DNA of 64,000 nt, from NCBI GenBank assembly GCA_947579665.1, contig OX388350.1:43733433-43797432 (forward strand). Direction: 5' to 3'. Positions 11,532 through 22,720 of this stretch are shown piece by piece; the first letter of the stretch is position 1, and every line of letters begins with the position of its first letter. Both the position numbers and the translations under genes were made by a program. The DNA is from Sympetrum striolatum (lineage: Eukaryota > Arthropoda > Insecta > Odonata > Libellulidae). Below the pieces are notes generated by a model, which saw only the letters and a list, made by a program, of their open reading frames with translations, made no database searches and was not told where the DNA came from.

Positions 11532-12230
11532 TTTTTACTTCTATCTTCCAATAAAAATATTTCAACTATAAATGGTATTGAACTCTATGCAGTGATAATC
11601 GAAAGCCACTAGGCAAAGTTTTAAATAAATATTCCTTTAATTTTACCTACCAAAAATCAAGATTAACAACCAAGACCTAGGTATTGGAAATACAAGTATT
11701 AATAACAATACTTCGAAAGTTGTGGTCACTTCGTATATATGATCTTCCACCTGTAATCGGACCCGGGGCGCTTTCCTCAAGGCGAACGAACTATCTATTT
11801 GGCTACTAAGAGGTCCCGAGGTTTCGAGCATGTCTTCATAATCAAGCCTGATTAACTAAATTAAAAAGTAAATACCTCTGCTAATAAGTCTTGGAAAATT
11901 ATTTACTCCAATATCATAGAAGGGTAAAATAAATTTTAAAATTAAACTTAGGATTTTTTTACTGTCAAAATAACTACTCGAAGTTTTCCATTGCATCCTT
12001 AGAATTGCTGTTTGCTTACACAATACTCGCATTTCCTACATTATGCTATTTATCGTCGAAAGCGATAAAAGCTTAAATCAAAGTACGTGATTTTCCGACC
12101 CGATAAAAATTTCCAAGCCACCACTTTTATATTTTAGCCCGTGATGAAATAACTAACACCAGTTGAAAATTCCAAATAATACATGTAAACAGAATCACTC
12201 AAAACGCCGTTATCTATGTGAATGGAAAAT
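11532..12230. other. AT-rich spacer, nothing recognised
   Basis: AT-rich sequence. A 62-codon minus-strand frame (11643-11831) has no recognised family. Confidence 0.35.
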
Positions 12231-13146
12231 TCTTTGTCGCGTATCGCGTATATTTGACGTCAGAAACTGCAGCCTTTGTCATTCTAAAACATAAAAAAGG
12301 TCGAGCGTATAAGTACAGAGATAAGGAGACGAAATATAGTCGCTGAGTAACAAATTCCGCGTCTGTGACTAATTGAGGAAGCGACGCCCACGGACACGAG
12401 GCGAGAGGAAAGAATCCTTTTCAAATTTCTGGGAAGCAATATTCGTCGCTCCACTCCGAACCTTTGGCCACCTCGTCATTAAAGTCCCCTGGCATTCCCG
12501 CGACCGATGCTATCGCCGCATCACGCGAGTACGCGCGAAACACACGGGTCAACAGAAGTAGTTTCCAGAAAGCCCCGCTTTGAAATTAGCGGGATTAAAG
12601 TCTCCTTTATGGGCCGTGCAAAAAACTGGAAAGGACGGAAAATGGCAACAGAAAACCATGCCGGAAGTCGCATCGCCGGGAGGAATATCGGGGCGATGAA
12701 ATAATTCGAGATGGGCTATTTACGCGGATTTTTGATCGAGAGCTGTGAAGGACCATCATCCCAGATTCATCACCCCAACGAGAACCTTTGAATCTCCATC
12801 GAAAGCAAATTGTTTTCGGATTAAAACGTGGATGACGCTCAACAGTTCATGCTCTTCGCGGGGGGCTCTGGATCATGCGGCCGGGGATGGCGATCCCACC
12901 GCGAAAGCATTTTCGGTGGGTATGGAATCACGGGGCAAAAAAAAAACAAACCGGAGAATTAAACTTTAATATTAAAATCGAAATGGACCCGTTCTCGGAC
13001 GCCGGAATCAGATCGTCCCGATTGGGCGATCGTAAACCTGGTTTACGGCGCAAATATTTGCGGGAATATTCCGGTGAAATTCTGAATGTTACACGGCGCC
13101 CCGTAATGGTAACGTTTTCCACCCTCGTATACGCAAATTTAATTAA
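12231..13146. other. CpG-rich island 4, left part
   Basis: Long CpG-rich block beginning with CGCGTATCGCG and a perfect TGACGTCA palindrome at 12255-12262. Open frames of 62-109 codons overlap on both strands without recognisable products. The island stops exactly at the TTAA that flanks the piggyBac-like element and resumes after it, so the two halves (12231-13146 and 13990-14650) were probably one island. Candidate promoter or enhancer region, inferred from composition. Confidence 0.45.
12255..12262. promoter_or_regulatory. CRE-like palindrome TGACGTCA
   Basis: Exact consensus for CREB/ATF-type bZIP factors, located at the edge of a CpG-rich island. Function inferred from motif only. Confidence 0.35.
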
Positions 13147-13989
13147 CCCTTCATAACTGGTCGCGCCCAAAAACTTACAGAAATGGTCGCGTCGGGTCAT
13201 TATGATCCGAAATGCATGAATCGCGATTAAAAAATTGTTTTCACGAAACCATTGCATTGATTTTACTTCTTTGAATTAACGAACTTCTTTCTATTAGATT
13301 AATATAATTTTCATAAAAAATAGCCACTGCTTTATGCAAAAGACACTTATTAACATACGACTGCATTATAGCATTTTTGTATTAGTTTTTGTTACGCTGT
13401 ATTTAAAACTAACACCACCATGAATTTAATGCATTAATATTAAATTAAATTAGTGAGATAAAATTTAATGAAGAAGCCGTTGATTGGCGAAACAGTATGG
13501 AAATTACTAAGCTAAAACTAACTAAACTAAAAAGTTCAACAAAATGTTTTTGCTTCATGCGACCGGTTTCAACTAATAATAATTATTTAATAGTAGTAAT
13601 ATAACTAATAATAGTTATAATAACTAGTTATAGCTAATAAAAGTATTAAATAACTATTGCTAGTTGAGACATGCCCGGTGGTATTAAACAAAAATTTTTG
13701 ACAAACATTTCATAGCTACTTTCACCTAAATTAGTGAGCCTTAATTTATCATGAAAAAAATCTAACAAGCATAGAGTCAAAGGGGAGAAAAAACTATGAC
13801 ACATATAGGATCAAAATGTCTGCTTCAAATAAACAAAGCATGATCATGCAAATCAAACGTTACTCAGAGATAAAAGAACAAGAAATGATAGACTAGAGAA
13901 ACGTACTGAAATGTAGAAATCATTCTATTACGAAAATTATGGAAGCGAAACCGGTCGGGTCAATACGACCCGACGCGACCAATTAAGGG
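13147..13989. mobile_element. piggyBac-like non-autonomous element (843 bp)
   Basis: Both ends are flanked by TTAA (13143-13146 and 13990-13993), the target sequence duplicated by piggyBac transposases. The termini are inverted repeats starting with CCC: left CCCTTCATAACTGGTCGCG, right (reverse complement) CCCTTAATTGGTCGCG. Sub-terminal GGTCGCGTCGGGTC is shared by both ends in inverted orientation. The interior is AT-rich and has no transposase frame, so it would need a transposase in trans. A stem-loop lies near 13568-13665. It sits inside a CpG-rich island. The family call rests on termini and TTAA. Confidence in an element is high, in the superfamily fairly high. Confidence 0.85.
13568..13665. 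repeat. AT-rich stem-loop inside the piggyBac-like MITE
   Basis: CAACTAATAATAATTATTTA near 13568 pairs imperfectly with TATTAAATAACTATTGCTAG near 13645, with TAATA-type short repeats in the loop. Nearby ACCGGTTT at 13562 recalls the sub-terminal repeat of the element. Confidence 0.5.
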
Positions 13990-14650
13990 TTAATATTTCC
14001 CTAGTTCTCGATCAGTGCGAACCGAGCATTTTCCAACCTGCATCCATGCCTCCGAATTTGGGTGACGCGTGTTACTTTACAGGGGAAACGGCCGATTTAG
14101 TCACCGATCAAATTATAACAAATTCCGAAATCTAAGCTCCGCTAGAATAAAGCGCTAATTACGATAGGTGCCCGAGATATTGCATAATGTGGAACAGGGG
14201 AGATAACCGCTCAACTGGGCCGCTCCCTACCACATTAACCTTGCGGTTAGGAAAGAGTACCGCACGTTAATTAACACCGCAAAATTAAATTACGAAGGTG
14301 CTTAAGGTGCATAAATAGCACTGCGTAGATAGTGAATATAAACCGGGATAACGAGCGTTAGCACCCGTGCAGTTGCGGGATGCAAACTTGCGATCGTGCA
14401 GTGATAAGAACGCGCGATAATTCCTACGGCATAGTTGGGAGGCATAATATTCCATTAATGACGACCAAACTCTCATTTGGAACCGCTGCGTTTCCGATGT
14501 AACGCGGAATTTAAGAGGTGGCAGAAACAATCCGGTGAACACAACAGCTAGGCGTGCGACAAGCACCCCTGCGATAAATGGTGATGAGATAAACATTTCC
14601 GAGGTGTTTATGGACACCGTGAAAGGCAATATTACTCACCGGGGGGATTA
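13990..14650. other. CpG-rich island 4, right part
   Basis: Continuation of the CpG-rich composition seen left of the piggyBac-like insertion. A 114-codon minus-strand frame (14285-14629) is open but resembles nothing known. Candidate regulatory DNA. Confidence 0.4.
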
Positions 14651-14689
14651 AGTCCTTAAAACCATAAAAAGAAACAAGATTGATAAGAT

Positions 14690-15480
14690 AGGGAAACACA
14701 AAGGATTATAAAAAATAGTAATCACGAAAACTAAATTCAAAACTATTCCGTTACTAACACCAATAGATTCCCGATGCACCCGATTTAGGTACTTAACCAT
14801 TCCGAGAAAAATCTTCTCTGGAACTTTTCGAATTAATCAATGTAAGATATAACCTCTAATCAACATGGAAATACATTATAAACACCACATATTGTTGTAT
14901 CAAATACTTCTGCGGTTAGGATTCTAACAAATTTCCATTCAAAATTTTCCGATTTTTCATCGCCAGTAGAAATTCAAACTGACGATAATTTCGACCTGAA
15001 AAAGCTTGATGAAATCCAACAGAAACTGTTGTCAGTTTAATATTTCTAAAAACCCAGAAAATCCACGGAACTTTGTAGCACTTAGTCTTTAAAACTATAG
15101 TACAAAGACACAAAATTGATGAGTTAGAGGAAGTGAAGTATTTGAATAAAAATCGTGAAAACTAAATCCGATTTTGTTTCCGTTACAAGTCACAGTAGAG
15201 TCCTGGGGAAAAGCAATAGTTAACGTGCTTCACCAACCCGAGGAAAAACACAAATCTTTTCTCGAATCTTTAGAAGTAACCCAAGTTTAAGAAATAACCT
15301 CGACTGACCATCAGAATATGTCATAAACACCAGATATTGCTTAGAAATATCATTCTCAAAGTTCAACCCGAGAAAAACACAAATATTCTCCCGAACGGTT
15401 AGAACTAGCCAAAGTTAAGATATAACCTCGACCAGCAAAATCTGTCATAAACACAAAAACTTAGAAAAAGTCACTCTCAA
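14690..15480 (+). repeat. Local direct duplication with a 110-bp sub-repeat
   Basis: A block around 14690-14890 (ATCACGAAAACTAAAT, TTCCGTTAC, CCGAGAAAAATC, AAGATATAACCTC, ATAAACACC) is repeated with changes at 15125-15345. Its last part is repeated again at about 15365-15455 (CCCGAGAAAAACACAAAT, AAGTTAAGATATAACCTCGA, TCATAAACAC). This gives one large duplication of about 430 bp offset plus a tandem third copy of the distal part. It is non-coding and diverged. Confidence 0.7.
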
Positions 15481-15589
15481 AATTTCTTCCCCTAAACATG
15501 CGCAACAATGGAAAACAGAAAGGGATAGAATAACATCGTACGAATGATTTAACGCCTTCCTACCGCAAGCAATAAATAACCATAACTAT

Positions 15590-17050
15590 CAGCAGCGCGT
15601 AAGACCGTCCGATTGGGGACGGGTTCCTGTCCTACAAACGACACCACCTAAATAATAGAGCGTTCGGAAGTTACCATCCGTTCCTAAATGAAAATAAACG
15701 CGCCGCGGTCTCGGTGATGTAAGAAGTTGCAGAATCACGTACGCGATACGTCTTCCAAATTACCTTGCGCTCTTCCGGATGATAACACCGTGAGGATCAG
15801 CACCGAGACCGCCAGAGACATAGTCGAGGTCCCCATGGCTGCTGCAGCCCCTTCTTTCACTACCAGTTATCTTTTTACGTACTCTCCCTGGGGAATAACC
15901 GTCCGCACAAACACACTGCGAAGGACTTTAATTCACTCGGAGTGTTCTTCTCAGCCGTGGCATCGGTGACGGAGTTCCTGCCCACTGTCCATTAACCTCG
16001 CAGAAGACACCACACCAGTCCCGGAGGCAATCCTACGTCACCGGACAGTCCAACGCCCGCGGTGGGTAATGAGTCCCTGCGGTCTGAGGCGAAGGAACGG
16101 AGGAAAAAGTCACCAACCGCGGGATGACCGATGACGTAATTTTCCTCCACCGAAACTCCGGTATCTCTCCTGGGGTAATCCGCACAAGAACCCACCGGTT
16201 CCACACCTCGACGACTACACCCACTGAAGACCACCCCGGCACTGGGCCGAAAGAGCACGCGCTATCGAACCGATAACGCCTTTCCTTCAGATAGGTCCTC
16301 AAAGTCCTTATCGAGATTTCGCGAAGAAACTTAGCGGGTGACACCGATTCTCCTCAAATTCGAGATCCTCTTATCGGGCTGATAAAGACTAGATTCGTGG
16401 GCAGTGAATTTCGACGCCTACGCTCACGGAGCTTCCAGACGGAGAGCTTCGCCAACCATGGAGGACCCGCTCTCGAGTACGGATACTTTTACGGGACGCA
16501 CTCGCGGGAGCTGATGGCAGATTCCGTCACAGACGGATCTTATGGGACGAACCCTATCGGCGAAACCTTCCGGAGAGGGGAGAACACCACTGGCGACGAC
16601 CGCGGGATCCTCTAGAGCGCTCGCGCAAATTCAGGCAGTGCCGTGGCCCGCGTTGTTCTAGCCGCGGCACCGATCTGACTCCGGCGACTGCTCTCAAGGG
16701 CGGGTTGTTGGGGAGAGATAGGTAGGGGAGGTAGCGGCAGATGGGGGGGGCAGAATGGGGGGGGCGCGCGCCAGAGAGTGGGGGGGAGTACGCGAAGGAG
16801 AGGAAGTCGTAAGAAACGGAGAAAAGAGGCAGGACGTGGAGAATGGAGCGCTAAAGGAGTCTCCGGGACGGACAGACAAGAGGGGAGAGAGGAACGACTT
16901 CATTCAAGGGATAGGAACTTAAGACTGCGCCCCCTTCGAGGGAAACCGATTGAAAGAATTCGATGATCACATCGGAGGAGTTGGATTGAGACTTTTTAGT
17001 CCCCCACGTAGATAACCTGTTTTTCTTTACGAGACCGGTCATATGTGGTC
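15590..17050. promoter_or_regulatory. Largest CpG-rich island, candidate promoter
   Basis: About 1.4 kb of strikingly CpG-rich sequence in an AT-rich neighbourhood, the longest such block in the window. It includes a G-tract cluster (16698-16786) and an ATG in fair context at about 16458, which opens only a very short frame. Frames of 60-103 codons on both strands overlap one another and show no family. Such a block could be a CpG-island promoter with untranslated first exon, or a conserved regulatory domain. No splice structure can be supported. Confidence 0.4.
16698..16786 (+). other. G-quadruplex-forming G-tract cluster
   Basis: GGGCGGG, GGGG, GGGG and three runs of seven or eight G (16743-16750, 16757-16764, 16780-16786) occur within 90 bp on the + strand, satisfying the four-tract rule several times over. 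It lies in the CpG-rich island. Formation in vivo is inferred. Confidence 0.7.
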
Positions 17051-17167
17051 TCATCGACTAAATCCAGAGCAGAGGGAGGCAAAGAAACTTAAATGCGATC
17101 TCCAACACGATGGCGAGACTTAAAATTCCCATTTAAGGATTTGTTACAGCGGTTACTGAGACCAGAG

Positions 17168-17640
17168 TGTACCACAAATGAACTCCAAGGAAATAAAGGA
17201 ATGTTGCTGAAAAGTCTCAGATTTCGGTCCAGCTTTGACTAAAACAAGAGAATACTACAAATGAACAAGAACAGAAATTCCACGGAATCGACCGTTTTCG
17301 AATAATTCATGGAATCATTCCAAGTCGAAAAAGTCGTATCTAAGTTCAAGAAGGAAGATGATTTTGCCTCCACCAGTGCATTACGCGAAAAACGGATTAT
17401 CATGCCAGTGTACATGAGCGTAAACCCAAATATACTTCAAATGAATTTCAGTGGAATAAATATCTCGGAATCAAACTTGATAGCCGTTTTAGAAGGAATC
17501 ATCTAACCATTCCAAGTGGAAAAAGACGCATCTACGTTCAAGAAGGAAGATAATTCTGTGTCAACCCTTACATTACACGAAAAATGGGTTATCATACCAG
17601 TATTTATAAGCGTATATATATATGCATATATACATCCATT
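17168..17640 (+). repeat. 192-bp tandem duplication with both copies open in the same frame
   Basis: 17316-17445 and 17508-17637 align at a constant offset of 192 bp (64 codons) with no gap. Shared words include CATTCCAAGT, GTTCAAGAAGGAAGAT, CATTAC and GGATTATCAT/GGGTTATCAT. Both copies are open in the same frame and share the peptide pattern FKKED...ST..L.EK..I.PV. They are separated by a single in-frame TAA just before the second copy. Degenerate further copies of the ACAAATGAAC part lie at 17168 and 17255. This could be a minisatellite or a decayed coding repeat. No known family. Confidence 0.65.
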
Positions 17641-20539
17641 TTTCATTTTATTCATGAATGGTGCGAGTTTAAACTTGGAGGAAACTTATAAAGAGAATGA
17701 TTGCTCTATATACGATATGCATTTTTCTTTGATTTTCGTGTGTACTTGACATTTTATCCACTCAGCAGATCTTTTTACGACCTATTTCTCTATGATAATA
17801 ACAGCAATAAAACACGCATAGAAGGACAGTAAACGAAAAATCAATTAGGATGTCATCTATCTTATCGAGAAAGGAGACATCGTATATCACATTAAAATGC
17901 AGCACTCTTAACTAAAATTACCCAGAAGGTATTTTTCCAGCAAATATGATAGAAAGCAATTTGATGGCTTCATTTCCGGAAAAAAAACGTCGATGGCAGA
18001 TGGCAATGAAAATGAATTACGAGAAGCTATACTTGGATAGAACTCCAAAAATGAGAACAAAGAGTACTAGAGAAATAAATAATTGCACCTGTTTCTTAGA
18101 TGCTAAAGGGATGAAGTAAAAGACAGAATTAAAACGAGATGCAAAGGAAAACCCATTGCCGAAGAAGCTGCCAGTAAAATTTAAACCTTCGAAGGACTCT
18201 GCTACACAGAAGACGTTGAGAAGATAAATAATACAAATTGTAAAGCTACTTTTATTTTGGCAAGGTTAAGACTATAATCACTCTCTTCTTGAGTCTAACC
18301 CTCTGACAATTATAATCGGAAAGAAATTCCTTAAAAAGTAAGCAGAAGAAAACTACCTTACTTGTTTAAAAACCGAATTTTTTACTCAGAAAAAATGCAA
18401 GACAATAGGAAAACAACCATATGAAGTGGCGTGCGAAAACCTACGAAACCTATGGGTATTTAGGAATTTGTTTAATTAAATTAAATAAAACAGACAATTT
18501 ACTGATAGTACCGTTCTTTTTTTTACATTTACAGATCGAAGTGCAGGAAAAAAAGCATGTATAGGGTCACTCCAAGTTGGGGAAACACTGCAAAGTAAGA
18601 GTGCATTGCAAGGTACGAAACTCGAGAAAAAAAATCGTGAAAATTCCTAAGATTCCCGCAGATTCCGCGGCTTGGAACAATCCAGCGGCACAGTCAAGTG
18701 TACGCAGACACTCAGTAAAGGATCCCGAATATTTAAGCACTCGAAATCCTTAACCGTCGAGAAAGGTCGGCGGGGATTAGGTGCGCTAGGAAACTTGAAA
18801 AGTTTTCCCTCTTTCCACAACCCTAAAATTCATGAACTGTAACTATTCAAGATATTCATCCGGCTTTTGAACAAGCGGGTATTTTCACCGGTAGCGCTCC
18901 TGCGGACGCATGGGCAGGGGCGAGAGACTTCAAAGAACGAAATCGAATTACTTTCCATTCGGAAACGAAGAAGATAAAATTATAGGACAGACTCCGCTTG
19001 CTCTACACTTTTATGTCCTACGTTCAGACTCGGCGGAAGACGGTAATTAGGATCTGAGGAAGAAAAAACTATGCATTACTGCTAAGTTGGTAGGATATGT
19101 AATCGAATCATACGTTGAAACAAATTATGAGAGGGTGAAGAGACTACAGAAAGCTGGTTGAAAGAAATTGAACGGTAGCTAAGCGGATGGATAAAGTATT
19201 GGTCAGCGAAAATAGTCGCTTTTAACGATTTACTGAAAAATGGAATTAAACGATAAAATAGTAATAATGAAACGACAATGTTTCGGGCGAGATATAGACT
19301 TATAAATCTCCTTATACATTTAACTCACGTTATTAAATATTTAAATAAAACCCTTCAAGGAATTAAAGATAAAGTAAATAAGAGAGAGGTATAATTTGTG
19401 GTTTTAAAACTCGGCATTTAGGAAAAATGTTAAGACCCTGCAGGAAAACATATAAGAAAAGAGGGGTTTGAAATATCAATGAAATCTACTGACAGTTACA
19501 ATTAACATATATTTAAGATTAAATTGTATCAGGTAGTACGAGAAGAGACCAAAAATAGAAAAAAAGCAGTATAACTTCTTCATAACAAACGAAAATCAAT
19601 TCATACAATGAGGAAAACAGCAATACGCCGGCAGGACCGTCCCTGAGATGATAGCGAAGGAACTGAAATGTATGTCCATACATACATAACATACATACAC
19701 TAAGCGATTCTTTGGTCAGTAATCAGGGACTTACCGTTGTTTGCAGAACTGGTGGCAACGCAGGTATATAACGCTGACAAAGACGGCTTTGAGAGAGTTA
19801 AAATCCCTGATCCAAATATTGTGAGTAAACGCAGTAAAGTTACATATTAACCGCTAAACACCGTAGATACCAGCTGAAAAAGATTTTACGAAAAAATTTC
19901 GGAACTAAATTCATCATGAAAATGAGGACGACGAAGAATAGGAAAATATTGGCAAAGTGACAGAGGAACAACTGAATACACAAATGAATGACAAAACACG
20001 AAAACATTCTACCTCATCCAGCCAATTGAGAATTGAAAGTTCCGCCTCCAACTAGGCATTTGCATTTCAAAACGGACGAATCGATAGAATTTGGGATTGC
20101 GGAATTAAGAAAATAATCTCGCCAAGTTAGTGACCAAGAAAAAGTTTACCGTAGCCGCAAAACTTGAAAGAGGAATGAGCAAAACGCTAGCAAACCCAAA
20201 TGTCCCAACATCTAAATCGACTTAATTGCGAAAAGATTTTCCGTCGACAAAACAAGCTAAATATGGAAAGATCTCGTATTTTTCCGACGAATATGATAAA
20301 GGGAGGAATAAAGTTTTAGGGTTTATTGCCGAGTTACTGCTGTGATGTAAAAGAGAGAAAATTTGGATCAAGGCTGTTAAAGAATTTGAGGTTTAAAATC
20401 TCCAGTAACCGTCTTTGTAGGGGTTACTCGTCTCATTCTGAGACCGGCATCCCGAGTAAAAAGGAGAAAGTTCACCGAACTTTTTAAGAAGACCCAATAC
20501 TTACTTCGAAAGCGATGCGTTCATCTTTAGGAGTGATTT
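17641..20539. other. Spacer with a GC-richer patch at 18.6-19.0 kb
   Basis: Mostly AT-rich. The stretch at about 18590-18990 is richer in CpG than its surroundings. A CATA-type microsatellite (ATACATACATAACATACATA) lies at about 19679-19698. No gene or repeat family recognised. Confidence 0.35.
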
Positions 20540-20632
20540 TCAGTCGACGTTTCGGCACCTTCCCTAGATGCCATCTTCACTTCACTTCGTCCTGAAGATG
20601 GCACCTAGTGACACCGCCGAAACGTCTACTGA
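20540..20632. repeat. Penelope-like terminal palindrome
   Basis: 20540-20579 and 20593-20632 are inverted copies, with GACGTTTCGGC, GATGCCATCTTCA and their mirrored forms TGAAGATGGCACCTAG and GCCGAAACGTC, around a loop of about 13 bp. The CTGAAGATGGC...GCCGAAACGTC arrangement followed by CAACCCAGCA is frequent in arthropod Penelope-like retroelement ends, which often carry hammerhead-type ribozyme remnants (family knowledge). A complete hammerhead core is not visible here. Confidence 0.55.
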
Positions 20633-20739
20633 CAACACAGCAACCCAGCAGTAAACCCGAGAGAACTTCCTTCGAACTGAAATATACATCCTCTACCACT
20701 CGGAGAAAACTAACTCTAGCGAATTTAAACCACAAAAAC

Positions 20740-21195
20740 GCCTAGAGGGGTTTAGTGGTTTAAGTTACGGGTGAATTTCAAATCGGATATCGCACAATGG
20801 TTCATCAACGTGACAAATTGGAATGGAAATTTTTCGACGATCCGTCGGAACAATGTATTAGGAAAAGAGAAAGGAACGGTGTTTGGGTGTGTGCGTGGAT
20901 GGGATAGGCCTTTGATAAGGGAAGGGCAGCCGATCTGAGCAGGAAGGCGTTACCTGCGAAATTAAAGGGAGCGAAGAACCCTTTCTCGAAATTCCTCGAC
21001 TTGTTTACGGGGGCTGGAAGCTATCCGATGCCGTCGGATGAGCACTTTTGTCGCATCCTTCGAGAGAGCTGCATGAATAGTATTCGAGGAGCATTTGAAA
21101 GGTACTTGCGACGGAGCCTCTAAAGAAATCTCGAATCGGACTGACTTCCGCAATGTATAAGTCGCTCGTTCCTTTATGGCCGCGCTGTACTCGGT
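20740..21195. other. CpG-rich island 5
   Basis: CpG-rich block ending with TTTATGGCCG at 21173-21182, a Caudal/Abd-B-like homeodomain core (TTTATGGC). Short minus-strand frames (63, 71 codons) are unrecognised. Candidate regulatory DNA. Confidence 0.35.
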
Positions 21196-21262
21196 TATCC
21201 TGGCTCAGTGAGTAAAGCAAAGGCAGAATACTTTACTCCTCATCCGCCTCACTAGGCCTTAT
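21196..21262 (-). repeat. Dispersed GAGGTAGTTT-type repeat, copy c
   Basis: GGCTCAGTGAGTAAAGCAAA followed by a diverged core and ACTCCTCATCCGCCTCAC matches copies at 8277 and 50520. The CTGGCTCAGTGAG lead-in is typical of this insect repeat type. Confidence 0.45.
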
Positions 21263-22510
21263 CCCCTCTCCAAACCTATTGGTACCGTGTAGAGAGGTTC
21301 GAACAATCCTTTGGGCAGAATATTTTACTCCCAAGGCAGGAAGAACGGTCAAGAACGACTTTCAGAGATATATTGTAAGGGGAAAATGCCTAAATATTCA
21401 GCCATTTACAAAAAGAGTTATTCTTAGGAATACAGACAATCCAGTTTACTAATAAGCGGTTTTGTATTTTTCCTTTCAATGGGAATCGAACCCTACTTGT
21501 TTTTGACAAAGGAGAAGAATTAGCTGCATTTCTATGCCTATACGAATAAAATAATTAAACTTTACACTATAGAGCACTCAAGGTGTTCTCCATTTCCTGA
21601 ATTAGGATTTGAATATTACTTGCTGCAGGCTAAACGTTTAACATGTTTATCTTTCTAGGATTCAGAGTATTTATTAAAATATAGTGCTTCAATTAATGTA
21701 TTCAATAAATGTCTACGAACAATATAAACTCTCTCGATGATCTTTTTCAATTCTTTTCCGTATATCACGTAATTATTCAAATTTAAATGAATTTTTTAAA
21801 ATCCTTTTGCACTTGGAAAATACGAATGCCAACGAGCCGGACTTGAAGCACGAGAAACTGAAATATAATTTATATAACACTTTAAATTGAACTTAGAATT
21901 TCCGTTTCATAAAATAACATTGCAAAAAGTATAAGCAAACTAGAGTAACTCGATTCAGAAACTCATTTTTCCTGGAACAGCGGTCAGCAGTTGGTCAACG
22001 AGTTAGGGAAAAGTTGGGAGAAACCCCTGCCATACACTGCAAGTGGCCACAGGGACCTAAATGAGATGTAAAGGTACATTTAGAATGAGGACGTAGATTC
22101 ACAAAGGCTATGGGATCGAAGTTCGAAAATGGAGGTTGACAAACTTCATTCAATACTCAACTGCTCAATCTCATGAAGCCATACTTGTGATATACCTTCT
22201 TGGAAAAATATTCTTAGAAATCTAGAAAGACATGGACGATATCAACAAGGGAATTCCATATCTTTGTGCCATGGAGAATACCTTTTGTAATCTACAATAC
22301 ATTTTTCCTATGCATACTCTCTTGTAAGCTTCATAATACGTCGAATCATACTAAAAATTAAAAAAAACTAATATTAAATATCCTTACTTTTTTACTCACG
22401 AGAATCACGAAAAATCCCAAATATAACATCATTCCATCAAAGTACTGCATATTTCAAATTCCTTGCTTAGAGGATTGGAAGATATCTAACATTCAATCGA
22501 AAAAATCGAA
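21263..22510. other. AT-rich spacer, nothing recognised
   Basis: AT-rich sequence. GGGAATCGAACCC near 21481 is an isolated minus-strand T-arm-like core. No other feature is supported. Confidence 0.35.
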
Positions 22511-22720
22511 ATTTGGGAGAATACGGAAACTTGCGCGGAATGTCATCCTCGTCGAAACCTGTGTGCTCCGATGATGAAATGAAATTCGGACCTTCGTCGA
22601 AATATGAGAGCTATTCAAACCCTTTCTCGCAACGGCGGTCCAGATTCCAGGACTTAAAACGTATAATTACGAAATATAAATATTAAAATCGCATTCCCGG
22701 TGGTGGGCATTTTTTCGAAA
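22511..22720. other. Short CpG-rich island 6
   Basis: A 0.2 kb CpG-rich patch with CCGATGATGAAATGAAATTC and repeated CGTCGAAA. No open frame of note. Candidate regulatory DNA by composition. Confidence 0.3.
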
